64,000 nucleotides of DNA from Lentisphaerae bacterium WC36 (GTDB lineage Bacteria > Verrucomicrobiota > Lentisphaeria > Victivallales > SZUA-371): contig CP085689.1 in the NCBI GenBank assembly GCA_020683205.1, positions 3,466,230-3,530,229 on the forward strand, written 5' to 3'. Of this stretch, positions 9,272-18,900 are shown in pieces (position 1 is the first letter of the stretch; the number at the start of each line of letters is the position of its first letter). The translations under genes and the position numbers were made by a program. The notes under the pieces were generated by a model that saw only the letters and a list, made by a program, of their open reading frames with translations, was not told the origin of the DNA and did no database searches.

Positions 9272-9841
9272 CTATTTATTATTTTTTAATTCTAAATTAA
9301 TTTTTGGTCCATCAACATCATCCCAGCCATCAGGAGTCGTTGAATTCGTATCAACGTTATCATTGATTCCATCTCCATCCGTATCTGCTTTGTTAGGGTT
9401 AGTTTGTTGTTGATATTCTTGCAGGTTAGTTAATCCGTCGCCATCGCTATCAGCGGTTAAATCAGTAATACCGTAGTGCTTTTCCCATTTGTCTGGAACA
9501 TTGTTACTATTAGCATCTAAATTAACATCATTGGTCACTGGATCAAAACCATTCTGCAGCTCCCAATTATCCTCCATACCATCATTATCTGAGTCAGAAT
9601 TGTTAGGATTAGTATTATTTTGCATTTCTTGAAGATTCGTTAAACCATCATTATCAAGGTCAAGAGTTGCATCTGCTGCATCATTAGGGTTTAATTTATT
9701 GTTGACTTCCCAACCATCACTCATACCATCATTATCTGAATCAGCAATATTAGGATTTGTGCCATTTTTATATTCTTGAAGGTTTGTTAAGCCATCATTA
9801 TCAGCATCAAGAGCTGCATCATTAGCATCGGTTCCATTCAA
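9272..9841 (-). CDS. TSP3-repeat protein, downstream part of an interrupted gene
   Basis: Calcium-binding thrombospondin type 3-like repeats of the form DSDNDGMSDGWE / DADNDGLTNLQEY fill this piece. The open frame actually extends upstream to 10060 with no stop (WSGSIDWTLF..., LTPGVHEFKFEYSKDG, then DTDGDGIPDGWEH) and is in the same frame as the 827-aa ORF before it. Only one TAA at 10061-10063 separates them. An internal TTG gives a 189-aa ORF, but no convincing ribosome binding site precedes it, so independent expression is doubtful. It is best read as the C-terminal part of a protein of about 1090 codons. Confidence 0.75.
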   Translation of the reverse strand: MNGTDANDAALDADNDGLTNLQEYKNGTNPNIADSDNDGMSDGWEVNNKLNPNDAADATLDLDNDGLTNLQEMQNNTNPNNSDSDNDGMEDNWELQNGFDPVTNDVNLDANSNNVPDKWEKHYGITDLTADSDGDGLTNLQEYQQQTNPNKADTDGDGINDNVDTNSTTPDGWDDVDGPKINLELKNNK

Positions 9842-10060
9842 GTTATTATTATGTTCCCAACCATCAGGTATGCCATCACCATCAGTGTCTTTTTTAGTGA
9901 TATCTAAGTAAGAATAATTATATTGAATTGGAAAGTCAATCCATGCACAATCAGAACCGTTTGATACTGAACCATCTTTACTATATTCAAATTTAAATTC
10001 ATGGACTCCTGGAGTTAAATTATGCGAAAATAGAGTCCAATCTATACTTCCTGACCATTT

Positions 10061-12544
10061 TTAAACTTCAACTCCATCTATGTAAAACTTTAAATAATCA
10101 TAGCCTCCCTCGCTTGAAACTTTATACCAAAATTCTATTTTTTCTCCCAAATCAGCAGTAAAACTAAAGGCCGATGACTGCGAATCATTAATATCCCCTG
10201 ATTGAACAGCATAATCATCCATTTTAACAGTATCTTGTTGAATAAACCAATTTTGATTTCCACTATGAACCCAATTAGTTGGCAATACACCATCTTCAAT
10301 CATTAAATTAGGGTCTGGTAAAGACGCTATGTATTTAATATTTTTTTCTTCGCCATCATTTAAACCATCGTCATCTGTATCAGAATTGTTTGGGTCTGAA
10401 CCGAGTTCAAGTTCCTCTTCATTAGTTAGACCATCATTATCATTATCATAAAAATCAAAAGCATTCAACTTTACAGCTAATTGATCAAGGTATATAGATG
10501 AAGAAGTATTTCCTGTGAGTTTAAATATTCTTAAATCACTATTGATAACATTAATATTTCCTTCAGAAATTTTTTCTTTATTAATGTAAAATTCATATGA
10601 GTTATCAACAGAATTAATTAATAAACTTACTCTATCCCAATCTAAATCATCAGTTAAATCATTTTTAGACGATGCAATATTTTCAAATTCGCTATTTCCT
10701 GAAACTTTAAGCTTCAAATTACTATCTGTATCAACCTCAAATTCAGCAAAGTCAAATAAATTTATTTTAATATCATTTTTAAGAGTAATATAAAAATCAA
10801 TCCAAATTTCTTTTTCAGAGATACTCTTAAATGTTCTTTTAACAACACTTTTTGAATCGTTGGCTAGTATTTCAATTGATTTACCTGAGTTATAAAAATC
10901 TTTATTTTCTACAATATTGGCTTCCCCACTGCTAACAAGCCAACTATGTTGTCCATCAAGATTTGTTGTAAAAAATTCGTTAAAATCTTCAATATAAGGG
11001 AAGTTTATATCGTTATCTTTAACAAGAGGGTTCCAACCATTTTGAACTTCCCAACCATCATTCATTCCATCTTTATCAGTATCAAAATCATGAGGGTTTG
11101 TATTAAGCTCTATTTCGTCAAAATCATTTAATTTATCACCATCTAAGTCAGAGTCGATATTTGAAACTATTGGGTTTAAGTTATGACTTATTTCATCTAA
11201 ATCATTCATTCCATCATTATCAACATCAGTACCGATATTAGAAACCCTTGGGTCTAATCCCAATTTGACTTCTTTTATATCAGTTAAATTATCATTATCA
11301 AGATCTGAAGATATATCATGAGCAACCAATGGGTTGAATTCTACATCTATCTCTTCCTTGTCAGTCATCGTATCGCCATCAGTATCACTATTCAAAGGAT
11401 TTGTATTATGAGTATTAATTTCAACATTATCATCCAAACCATCACTATCAGAGTCCTTTTTCAATGGATTAGTATGATGAATGTTCACTTCGTCGATATC
11501 AGTTAATGTATCACCATCCAAATCAGAAGAAGATGCATTTGCAATATTAGGATTTAAGCCATTTAAAACCTCGTCGACATCCATAATTGAATCATTATCT
11601 AAATCACTATTTAAATTTGAAACAAGCGGGTTCAACCCTATTTCAATTTCTTTTTTATCGGATAGACCGTCACCATCGGTGTCAAATTTACTTGGATTAG
11701 TATTATGAATATTAACTTCGTCATTATCGGTTAATCCATCATTATCAGAGTCTATTTTTAAAGGATGAGATCCATAATTTTTAATTTCTTCAATATCAGA
11801 TAAAGTATCATTATCTGAATCTTTACCAATATTAGATAGCAAAGGATTTAATCCATGTTCAAGCTCTTCTTTATCACTTAATCCATCTCCATCTGTATCA
11901 GATGAATGCCAACTTGTTTTATATATATATTGTTCAAAAGCATCTAATAAACCATCTTCATCTTTATCTAGAACAAAATGAAAATTAACTGTTTCTTTAC
12001 AACCGCAGCTATAATTAATCGTTATATTTTCTGAAATATTTATATCATTTAACGAATCACTAGGAATGACTGGACTAAAAATTAAAACTTGTTTGTTTAT
12101 ATCAAAAGGGTGTTGAGAAAAATTACCATTCCAGCTCGGAATATTGCTTTCACATCCACCACAATAGTAACTAGATCCTGGATTAGGAGAAGAACCTAAG
12201 TATAAATCTTCTTCAGTAATATATCCTATAGCATTTTTCCCAGGCAATACACAATAAACAGTAACATAACAGATAGGGTTAAAAAAGTAATCTTGACCTG
12301 CATAATTTGATGAATTACTTTGATAATATGATAGTGGACTATAACTTGTTCCTGACGTTATATTAATTACAATGTTTTCATTAAAAGGAGTAATACTTTT
12401 TAAAAAACATGAATAAGCAGGAGGTGGCACTGGATGATCACAAGCTATTATATTTGGGTTATTATTAGTAGTAGCAAATGATTCTACGGCGGAAATTAAA
12501 ATACAACTAAAAAGAAGTAATAAAATTCTAGTGTTAAACTTCAT
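10061..12544 (-). CDS. Large secreted TSP3-repeat protein (N-terminal part, ends at in-frame TAA)
   Basis: 827 aa. It has a signal peptide (LLLLFSCILISAVESFA), then a Cys-containing N-terminal domain (about 30-190), a long array of calcium-binding DxDxDG repeats (about 190-500), a laminin-G/concanavalin-like beta domain (about 505-690), more TSP3 repeats, and the beginning of another beta domain that stops at FYIDGVEV-TAA. The expected continuation (KWSGSIDWTLFSHNL) follows directly in the same frame. Comparable repeats in cell-surface proteins form rigid calcium-stabilised stalks. Probably a surface adhesin or structural protein co-transcribed with the RHS locus. Whether the gene is a recent pseudogene, a sequencing error or is read through cannot be told from sequence alone. 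Confidence 0.85.
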   Translation of the reverse strand: MKFNTRILLLLFSCILISAVESFATTNNNPNIIACDHPVPPPAYSCFLKSITPFNENIVINITSGTSYSPLSYYQSNSSNYAGQDYFFNPICYVTVYCVLPGKNAIGYITEEDLYLGSSPNPGSSYYCGGCESNIPSWNGNFSQHPFDINKQVLIFSPVIPSDSLNDINISENITINYSCGCKETVNFHFVLDKDEDGLLDAFEQYIYKTSWHSSDTDGDGLSDKEELEHGLNPLLSNIGKDSDNDTLSDIEEIKNYGSHPLKIDSDNDGLTDNDEVNIHNTNPSKFDTDGDGLSDKKEIEIGLNPLVSNLNSDLDNDSIMDVDEVLNGLNPNIANASSSDLDGDTLTDIDEVNIHHTNPLKKDSDSDGLDDNVEINTHNTNPLNSDTDGDTMTDKEEIDVEFNPLVAHDISSDLDNDNLTDIKEVKLGLDPRVSNIGTDVDNDGMNDLDEISHNLNPIVSNIDSDLDGDKLNDFDEIELNTNPHDFDTDKDGMNDGWEVQNGWNPLVKDNDINFPYIEDFNEFFTTNLDGQHSWLVSSGEANIVENKDFYNSGKSIEILANDSKSVVKRTFKSISEKEIWIDFYITLKNDIKINLFDFAEFEVDTDSNLKLKVSGNSEFENIASSKNDLTDDLDWDRVSLLINSVDNSYEFYINKEKISEGNINVINSDLRIFKLTGNTSSSIYLDQLAVKLNAFDFYDNDNDGLTNEEELELGSDPNNSDTDDDGLNDGEEKNIKYIASLPDPNLMIEDGVLPTNWVHSGNQNWFIQQDTVKMDDYAVQSGDINDSQSSAFSFTADLGEKIEFWYKVSSEGGYDYLKFYIDGVEV

Positions 12545-12578
12545 TGTTTTGTTTCCTTTTGCTAAATTTTTTATATTA

Positions 12579-13580
12579 TTATTTTTGTTTATTTTTTAAT
12601 TTTTGAATCGCATTTTGTGTCGCAACTTTATAAAGCTGATGGTCATTTTTCAGAATATTTTCCAAACCCTGAATATCATCTTTAGTGCCGATTTCGCCAA
12701 TTGTCGCGATTGCTGTTAGGCGTAAAACCATATCGCCGGGATCATTAAATGCTAAATCTCGTATCGCATTAGTAACTGATTCCGAATCATTTTTCATTGA
12801 TCCCACACTTTGTACCATCGCAATTCGGCTTGGAATGTGCATCGATTCATCTTCAACTAACGACACCAACTCAGTATTGATTCGCTCTTTATCGATCTCT
12901 TTTGGATACATTTTTGACAAATCGCTCAATGCTAATATTGCAGTTCCAGACACATCACACTGGGTATCTTTTAGAGAATCGAACAATGTTTCTTGAATTT
13001 GTTTACGTAGTTGAGCATCTGCTTTTGAATATTCACTACGAAGGTGCTGCACTGCATACCCTCGCAAATCTCCATCAACACTTTTATCTGCTGATAATTG
13101 ACTTAAAAAATCGATGTGACTTTTATTGGCTTTTCTATCGCTTTCAAGTTTGATGAAGATTTCATCCTTAAGATGAAGACCCAATCTATCATTGCTTCCA
13201 CCATAAACATAATCATGCAATCCTTGAATATTTGCCATTATTAATGGAGTTTTTAAATTTTTAACAATCTCTAATTGATGACGATATTTTTGATATTTAG
13301 TTTTACCTTCTGGTTTAAACAAACCATTCAATTCACCATAATCAAAATTTTTCTTTATAAAATTTGATGTAGATTTTGCTTTTTTAAAGTTATTATTTTG
13401 AGAGTTATTTTGTGAAGCTATTCTGCTTTTTTTAGCCTCTTTTTTTGTTGCTAATGGCCTACTATTTCCCGTTGTTTTGACAGGTTTTTTATTACTGTAA
13501 AACTGAGCAATAGCAATAATCATTACAGCAACTAAAATAACCCCAAAAAGCTTAATAATTAAAAGCTTATTATTTTTCAT
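12579..13580 (-). CDS. Membrane-anchored HEAT-repeat protein
   Basis: 333 aa when started at the ATG at 13580 (MKNNKLLIIKLFGVILV), chosen because AAAGGA lies 8-9 nt upstream; an upstream ATG at 13634 lacks such a site. One N-terminal membrane helix (about 7-26) is followed by a Lys/Asn-rich linker and a helical domain with HEAT-like repeats (LRGYAVQHLRSEY, VSGTAILALSDLSK, IPSRIAMVQSVGSM, LRLTAIATIGEIGT). HEAT repeats are protein-binding scaffolds, so this could hold a periplasmic or extracellular partner encoded nearby. It is on the same strand as its neighbours and separated by 34 bp from the TSP3 gene. Confidence 0.75.
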   Translation of the reverse strand: MKNNKLLIIKLFGVILVAVMIIAIAQFYSNKKPVKTTGNSRPLATKKEAKKSRIASQNNSQNNNFKKAKSTSNFIKKNFDYGELNGLFKPEGKTKYQKYRHQLEIVKNLKTPLIMANIQGLHDYVYGGSNDRLGLHLKDEIFIKLESDRKANKSHIDFLSQLSADKSVDGDLRGYAVQHLRSEYSKADAQLRKQIQETLFDSLKDTQCDVSGTAILALSDLSKMYPKEIDKERINTELVSLVEDESMHIPSRIAMVQSVGSMKNDSESVTNAIRDLAFNDPGDMVLRLTAIATIGEIGTKDDIQGLENILKNDHQLYKVATQNAIQKLKNKQK

Positions 13581-13667
13581 TACTAATATTCCTTTGTTAA
13601 TATAAAAAACTCCATGCATAATGAAATAAAGCAATCACATGGAGTTATTTTAAGTTAAATTAACTAT

Positions 13668-14963
13668 TTATTTTAATTTTTTGTTTTTAGTATAAACCTT
13701 TTCAAGTTTATCAAAATCAAGTCCAAATTTTTTCTTCAATTCATCAAAACTTCTAACCCCAACTACAAAACAATCATAACCAGTATAATTATTTACCTCC
13801 CTTAAAATACTAATATATATAAGGCCATTATCAAAAACACATACACGTATAAGGATATGGCCATTATCAATAATGTATGATGGTTTATACATTAAATTGT
13901 AAAGTTCTTTATATTTATTTTGGCTATTATATAACCTAAATAACCTAGTTCCTAATTCTGGATTATTAGGCTTTTCCTCAATAGCTTTTAATTTATCTGC
14001 AGGTATTACATTAATTTTTCCTGTCTTTATAGCCTCTCTTGCAATTGATTTTAACCCAATAGTAACATATTTCTCGCTAAAACTTTTATCAACATTAAGG
14101 TTTTTTATTCTTACAAGTCGAAAATCAAAATTCTTATCATCATCTAATTGATCAATTGATCCTATTTCAAATTCAAAGCATAAATTTCCATCTTTATCAA
14201 ACTTTTTGTTTCCATTATAAGATACTATGAATCCGCCGCTAAAAATCCATGTCTTAGCTGCTTCTGTTTGATAATATGATTTAAGAGCTAAAAGTCTCCT
14301 GACTGCTGGTGAATCCTTGAATGATACTACCCCATTTAAAACGATAGAATCTTTTTTAGATTTATATATCTCTAAATAAGCTTGATAGGGAAAACAGTAA
14401 ATTACACCATCTTTTTCATACCTCTTTTTAATATCCTGCCAGTAAGCTTTTAGTTTATTATAAGAGCTTTCTTTCAGTTTAAGAGCAAAATAATTAGTCA
14501 TATTTTTGTAATTTTTGTCAAAAAATTCATCATTAGCAGTATTTCTTGAATAAATAGCAACTTTTCTATCTTGATTACTAAATTCGCGAATGACAATAAC
14601 ATCGCCATCTTCAAACAACCAGCCATAAGTTAATTGCTTTGGCGAAACAATTTCTTTTGAAGGCTTTCCTAAAAGATTTTTGATATTTTTCAGGTCATCA
14701 TCAGTTAATTTATCACATTTTTCAATCAATTTAATAATTTGTTCTTTTAAAGTAACACTTGAAATTGGTCTGGGATTATCAAGATAACTACGTTCTAATC
14801 CTGCAAAAAATGCATCTATACCCTTTTTTTCTTTCTTCACGAATTCATTAGAATCATCAGCAATACTATCCCACGAAGTATCAAATTTTTCTATCTCAAC
14901 GGCATAACTACTAAAAGTTGCCAAACTTAATACCAACGCACAACATATTTTATTTATTTTCAT
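13668..14963 (-). CDS. Secreted protein of unknown function
   Basis: 431 aa from the ATG at 14963, giving a clean signal peptide (MKINKICCALVLSLATFSSYA). A GGAG site lies about 12 nt upstream; an alternative ATG at 14981 adds six residues. The mature part is mixed alpha/beta with no motif I recognise; a central segment (GFIVSYNGNKKFDKDGNLCFEFEIG) looks beta-rich. Its position between the Cys-rich gene and the HEAT gene suggests a role in the same envelope system. Confidence 0.65.
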   Translation of the reverse strand: MKINKICCALVLSLATFSSYAVEIEKFDTSWDSIADDSNEFVKKEKKGIDAFFAGLERSYLDNPRPISSVTLKEQIIKLIEKCDKLTDDDLKNIKNLLGKPSKEIVSPKQLTYGWLFEDGDVIVIREFSNQDRKVAIYSRNTANDEFFDKNYKNMTNYFALKLKESSYNKLKAYWQDIKKRYEKDGVIYCFPYQAYLEIYKSKKDSIVLNGVVSFKDSPAVRRLLALKSYYQTEAAKTWIFSGGFIVSYNGNKKFDKDGNLCFEFEIGSIDQLDDDKNFDFRLVRIKNLNVDKSFSEKYVTIGLKSIAREAIKTGKINVIPADKLKAIEEKPNNPELGTRLFRLYNSQNKYKELYNLMYKPSYIIDNGHILIRVCVFDNGLIYISILREVNNYTGYDCFVVGVRSFDELKKKFGLDFDKLEKVYTKNKKLK

Positions 14964-14997
14964 AATATTTTCTAACTCCATTTTTATTATTTAGCTA

Positions 14998-15204
14998 TTA
15001 ATTATTATTTGGATTATTAAAATCATCCATACAATTCCCCATGCTTTTACCACAAATTGTACAAAGAGTGTTATTTTGGCACGCTGGTCGCGTTTTATGC
15101 GGGCAACGTACCTCTCCGCCACTATGCTTATAATACGTAATTCTTAATGGATTGCCGCAAATACCACAAGGAGTTCTTTGTTTTTCTTTACAGTTTTTCT
15201 TCAC
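14998..15204 (-). CDS. Cys-rich protein, downstream part of an interrupted gene
   Basis: 68 aa from a GTG at 15204 preceded by GAGGAG. CxxC pairs (CGICGNP, CTICGKSM) suggest small metal-binding knuckles. The reading frame is open and Cys-rich all the way back to 15351 (HNWVANSCCAV, RSCCAKKKCTKCGK) and continues the frame of the Cys-rich ORF that ends at 15352. It is therefore probably the C-terminal half of one 277-codon gene broken by a single TAA, although re-initiation at the GTG is possible. Confidence 0.6.
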   Translation of the reverse strand: MKKNCKEKQRTPCGICGNPLRITYYKHSGGEVRCPHKTRPACQNNTLCTICGKSMGNCMDDFNNPNNN

Positions 15205-15351
15205 CTCCTCCTCAATAGGTAGCTTTGAATGTGGAGGAGTACCAATACCATTACATTCCCCTTCTGTTTTACCACATTTAGTGCACTTTTTTTTGGCACA
15301 GCATGATCGTTCTTTTACTGCACAACAAGAATTTGCTACCCAGTTATGCCC

Positions 15352-15831
15352 TTAATCTAGACTGCAACATGTTCCTGTAACATGGTCACACTTAGAACAT
15401 TCTTTTCTATTACAATATCCTTTTGTACAATGTTTTATCATACTATGATTACCTGCATCAGCATATGACGTAATAACTTTACATTTATCACACGGAACAG
15501 GAGTGCCTTTACATTCTGTTGTAGGTGTTTCTGCTTTTGGACAATCGCCAGGACATCCTCCTGTAGAATCCTTACACGTATCACAAGTTTCTTTAGTACA
15601 ATGCACGTGTGTACAATGTTTTGAGTAACTATGAGTCGCATCCCATTCATTTGCAACACCACAACCTTCTGTACTACAAGTGCCAGTAACTCTAACTTTG
15701 CACGGTCCCGTTGGAGGCGTGCCATGCTTCTTTTTACATTCAGTAACATTTCTAGCGGCATTTATATTTATTACTAATATAACACTAAATAAAAATAGTA
15801 CTATTAATAAAAACTTATTTATTCTTTTCAT
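15352..15831 (-). CDS. Cys-rich secreted protein (N-terminal part, ends at in-frame TAA)
   Basis: 159 aa with a hydrophobic signal sequence (FLLIVLFLFSVILVINI) followed by about 24 cysteines and several histidines in repeating units (HCTHVHCTKETCDTC; HCTKGYCNRKECSKC). The pattern looks like disulfide- or metal-stabilised extracellular modules; I do not recognise the family. A TAA at 15352-15354 (after CCSLD) ends it, yet the same frame continues with another Cys-rich run to 14998. It is the second gene in this cluster with exactly this kind of interruption. Confidence 0.7.
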   Translation of the reverse strand: MKRINKFLLIVLFLFSVILVININAARNVTECKKKHGTPPTGPCKVRVTGTCSTEGCGVANEWDATHSYSKHCTHVHCTKETCDTCKDSTGGCPGDCPKAETPTTECKGTPVPCDKCKVITSYADAGNHSMIKHCTKGYCNRKECSKCDHVTGTCCSLD

Positions 15832-15863
15832 TTTATATAATTTCCTTTATTTTTTGATTTGTT

Positions 15864-15904
15864 ATTAATTACAATAGGAGCCTTTTGCCCCTAAAGTAAT
15901 TAAT
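15864..15904 (-). other. Intercistronic hairpin
   Basis: ATTAATTAC (15864-15872) pairs with GTAATTAAT (15896-15904), with an inner TAGG/CCTA stem, between the 1230-aa gene and the Cys-rich gene. No T-run follows on the minus strand, so it may stabilise or process the mRNA rather than terminate it. Confidence 0.5.
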
Positions 15905-15921
15905 GTTCTTGAAGAATATTA

Positions 15922-18900
15922 TTAATATAATTCTTGGACTTTTTCGCCATCAATTTTAAACGTTGCGTGGTGACATGCTGCTGTTTTTGGAGCAGCTGGG
16001 GTTTTTACAAAACGAACCTTGCTCATCCCTGTCGCATCAAATTGACTGCTATTGAAAGTTTTATTAACAGTTCCATCTTCAAATGCCACCCCTGAAAGGA
16101 AAATCTTATACTCAATTGAATAATTTTCTTTCATTGGATAACAAATTGAATCTAATTCCATCACCAAAGTTCCATCTTCGTAGGTTGCTTTTCTTTGAAA
16201 TGAAGTTTGGCCGATGCCGTAGAAGCGGATTAATTCAATTGGCAATGTTGCGATAATTTGATCTGTTTCTTTATTTCTAACAATCACTGCTTGTGCTTGA
16301 TTCCACTCGCGTGAATGAATTAATAATTCAGAACCATCGCTCAATGCGTTATCAACATCCCCAGTAACTTCTAAATACATCTCTTCTGAAACTTCTGGAA
16401 TATTAAATACTGCAGCGGCCGATGTTGTCATTGTTAAATTTTCTTGCTCAAATGAATAATCAACTACTTTTACAGTCAATGTATTTTCAACAGTTTCTCC
16501 CGCTGCATTTTTATATGAACCTGTGATTTCATAATTCTTTACTTCGGTAAATGTTACTTTCTTAGGCGCATTTTCAGTTACTGGATAATTAACATTATTA
16601 ACGCTAACGTTAGCATTTGAGTATTCACTATTTTCAGTTGCCGGCATTGCCGTTAACAACATCGCAGAACCTTTTTTAACTGTAACAACATCACCTTCAG
16701 CGATAATATTTGTTGGCTCCCACTTAATATTTTTCGTAACAGTTTTTAGACCATTTTGAAAGTTGAAGTTAAAATTATTTTCACTGTCATTTTGTGATAA
16801 ACTTATTTCCTTATGCCAATTTTCACCATTAAATGCTTCTACACTTTCATCATTAACTTTTAAGGTTTCAGCAAATTTATTGATTCCTTCAATAATTACT
16901 GGCGAAACTTTGCTGCTAGCTGAAACTTTGTCTAGTTTGCTATTGTTTTTAGCATAATTTGCTAACCAGTCATCAACGCCATCATTATTAGCATCACCAC
17001 AAATTGGTTTTAAAACTTCAATTTCATTGATTATTAATGTGTTGCCAATCGTTGGATTATCAAACAATATTTTTATAGTGTGTTCACCCGCAGTTAAATG
17101 TTGCATAAAATCACTAAAGTCATAGTCAGAATTTTCCGCTGCATTGTCAATTTTTTCTGAAATTACCAATACATCATCACAATAAACATCAACCTTATAA
17201 TCACAACTTGCTTTTAGCGTACTCTTAACATTAAGCTGGAATACTCCCGCTTCTTCTGTTGTGAATTTATACTCTAATGCACCAATCGCACATGCAGATT
17301 TTGCCGAAGTTTCATCTTTAGTCCACGCTCCCAATGATGATTCAAATTCAGAACCATCTAATTTTGCCATCTCAACGTAGCTATTTATTTGTACATCAGC
17401 AACATTTGGGTTACTGTTGAATTTATTAACTTCATCACCATCGCTAATACCATCACCATCGCTGTCCGCATTATTTGGATCGGTGTTATATTTATTAATT
17501 TCATCGTAATCATTAATGCCATCATTATCGCTGTCTGCATTATTCATATCAGTGCCATGCTCTAATTCATATGCATTAGTTAAGCCGTCGCCATCACTAT
17601 CTTTATCCCATGCAATATATTCATCAAGTTCAGCAGATTTTTTAGTAATGTGCCAGAAAACATCGCCAGCCATTGGTTCCATTCCAGCCCCAGGAGGAGC
17701 CCATTTAAGGTCTAACATTGCAGCTCCAACACCTTCATGATATTCAATTTCAATAAAGTGCATGCCTGCTTTTAAATGTTTGCTCCACAGTGACCCAACT
17801 GGGTTCCAGCTTCCATCAGAAAATACTTCAACGCCATCAATGCTAATTGTTACGGCATCATCATATGCTGTTAAAAATTTATAAACTCCAGTTGTTGGCG
17901 CTGTAAAATATCCTTTAAAGAACGCATATACTCCATCAGTTTTTCCACTGTTTAAAACTTCGCCTTCACCAGCATTAAAATTAATATCTGTATAAACCTC
18001 AGTATTTGTCGCATTCAAATTTTGCAAACTTTCTGGAGCCCACATTTTATCAGAAAAAGATCCAAGTAAACCCGCTACTTTAGTAATATTATTTATATTT
18101 TCTAATGGTTTAACCGCAGGGTTTGTATCAAGCTGATATTCAAGTAAATTCTTTCGACCGTCACCATCATAATCCGCATCATATAATGAATTAAGAGCAA
18201 CGTTGTTGTCTCTTTTCCAATTAAGATATGCTTGTTGGTCATCACTTAAACTAATAGAATTAACTTTTCTATAGTTACATTTGTCCTCTGTATCCACCGC
18301 AACAATATAATAAACATCGTTTTCAGAAATCATTGGTAATGAATAAGTCGAGTCCGTCGTCGAACCCACTAAGTTTAAGTTACGATAAATTTTATATTGC
18401 GCTACGCTTGGCCCATTATAATTCCATGATAAAGTTAATTTATCATTTTGCACATCTTTATTTACATTTGAGAAGAAATTTTCATTGTTATTATTATCAG
18501 CGACTAATAAATTAGTGTTAATAATTTTTGCTTCAATTCCATCATCAATGCCATCATTATCACTGTCTTTTTGGTTCGCTTGAGAATTAAATTGAACAAT
18601 TTCCTCATAGTCTGTTAAACCATCATTGTCTGTATCCCAAGAGCTATTGCTTGAGCCTTTTTCAGCTTCAAGTGAATCCGCAACGCCGTCAAAATCAGCA
18701 TCTGTTGCTAAATAAGATTGGACGTTATCATTTAACTGAACAAATGAATAACCATCAAGAGGTCTGTAACCAAAAGTTGGTCCGGCATACTCCATAAGAA
18801 GAGTCGATTTATCTCCAGAAAATTCATAATAAGTAATTTTTGCGCGATGTACGCCAGCTTTTAAGTTTACCTTAAAAATATTCTTTTCTTCATAAGTGCA

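Noticed and set aside
10061-10063. Frameshift as the cause of the split TSP3 gene
   Set aside because: Codon-by-codon reading shows both halves in the same frame; only a TAA separates them, so it is a nonsense codon and not a shift.
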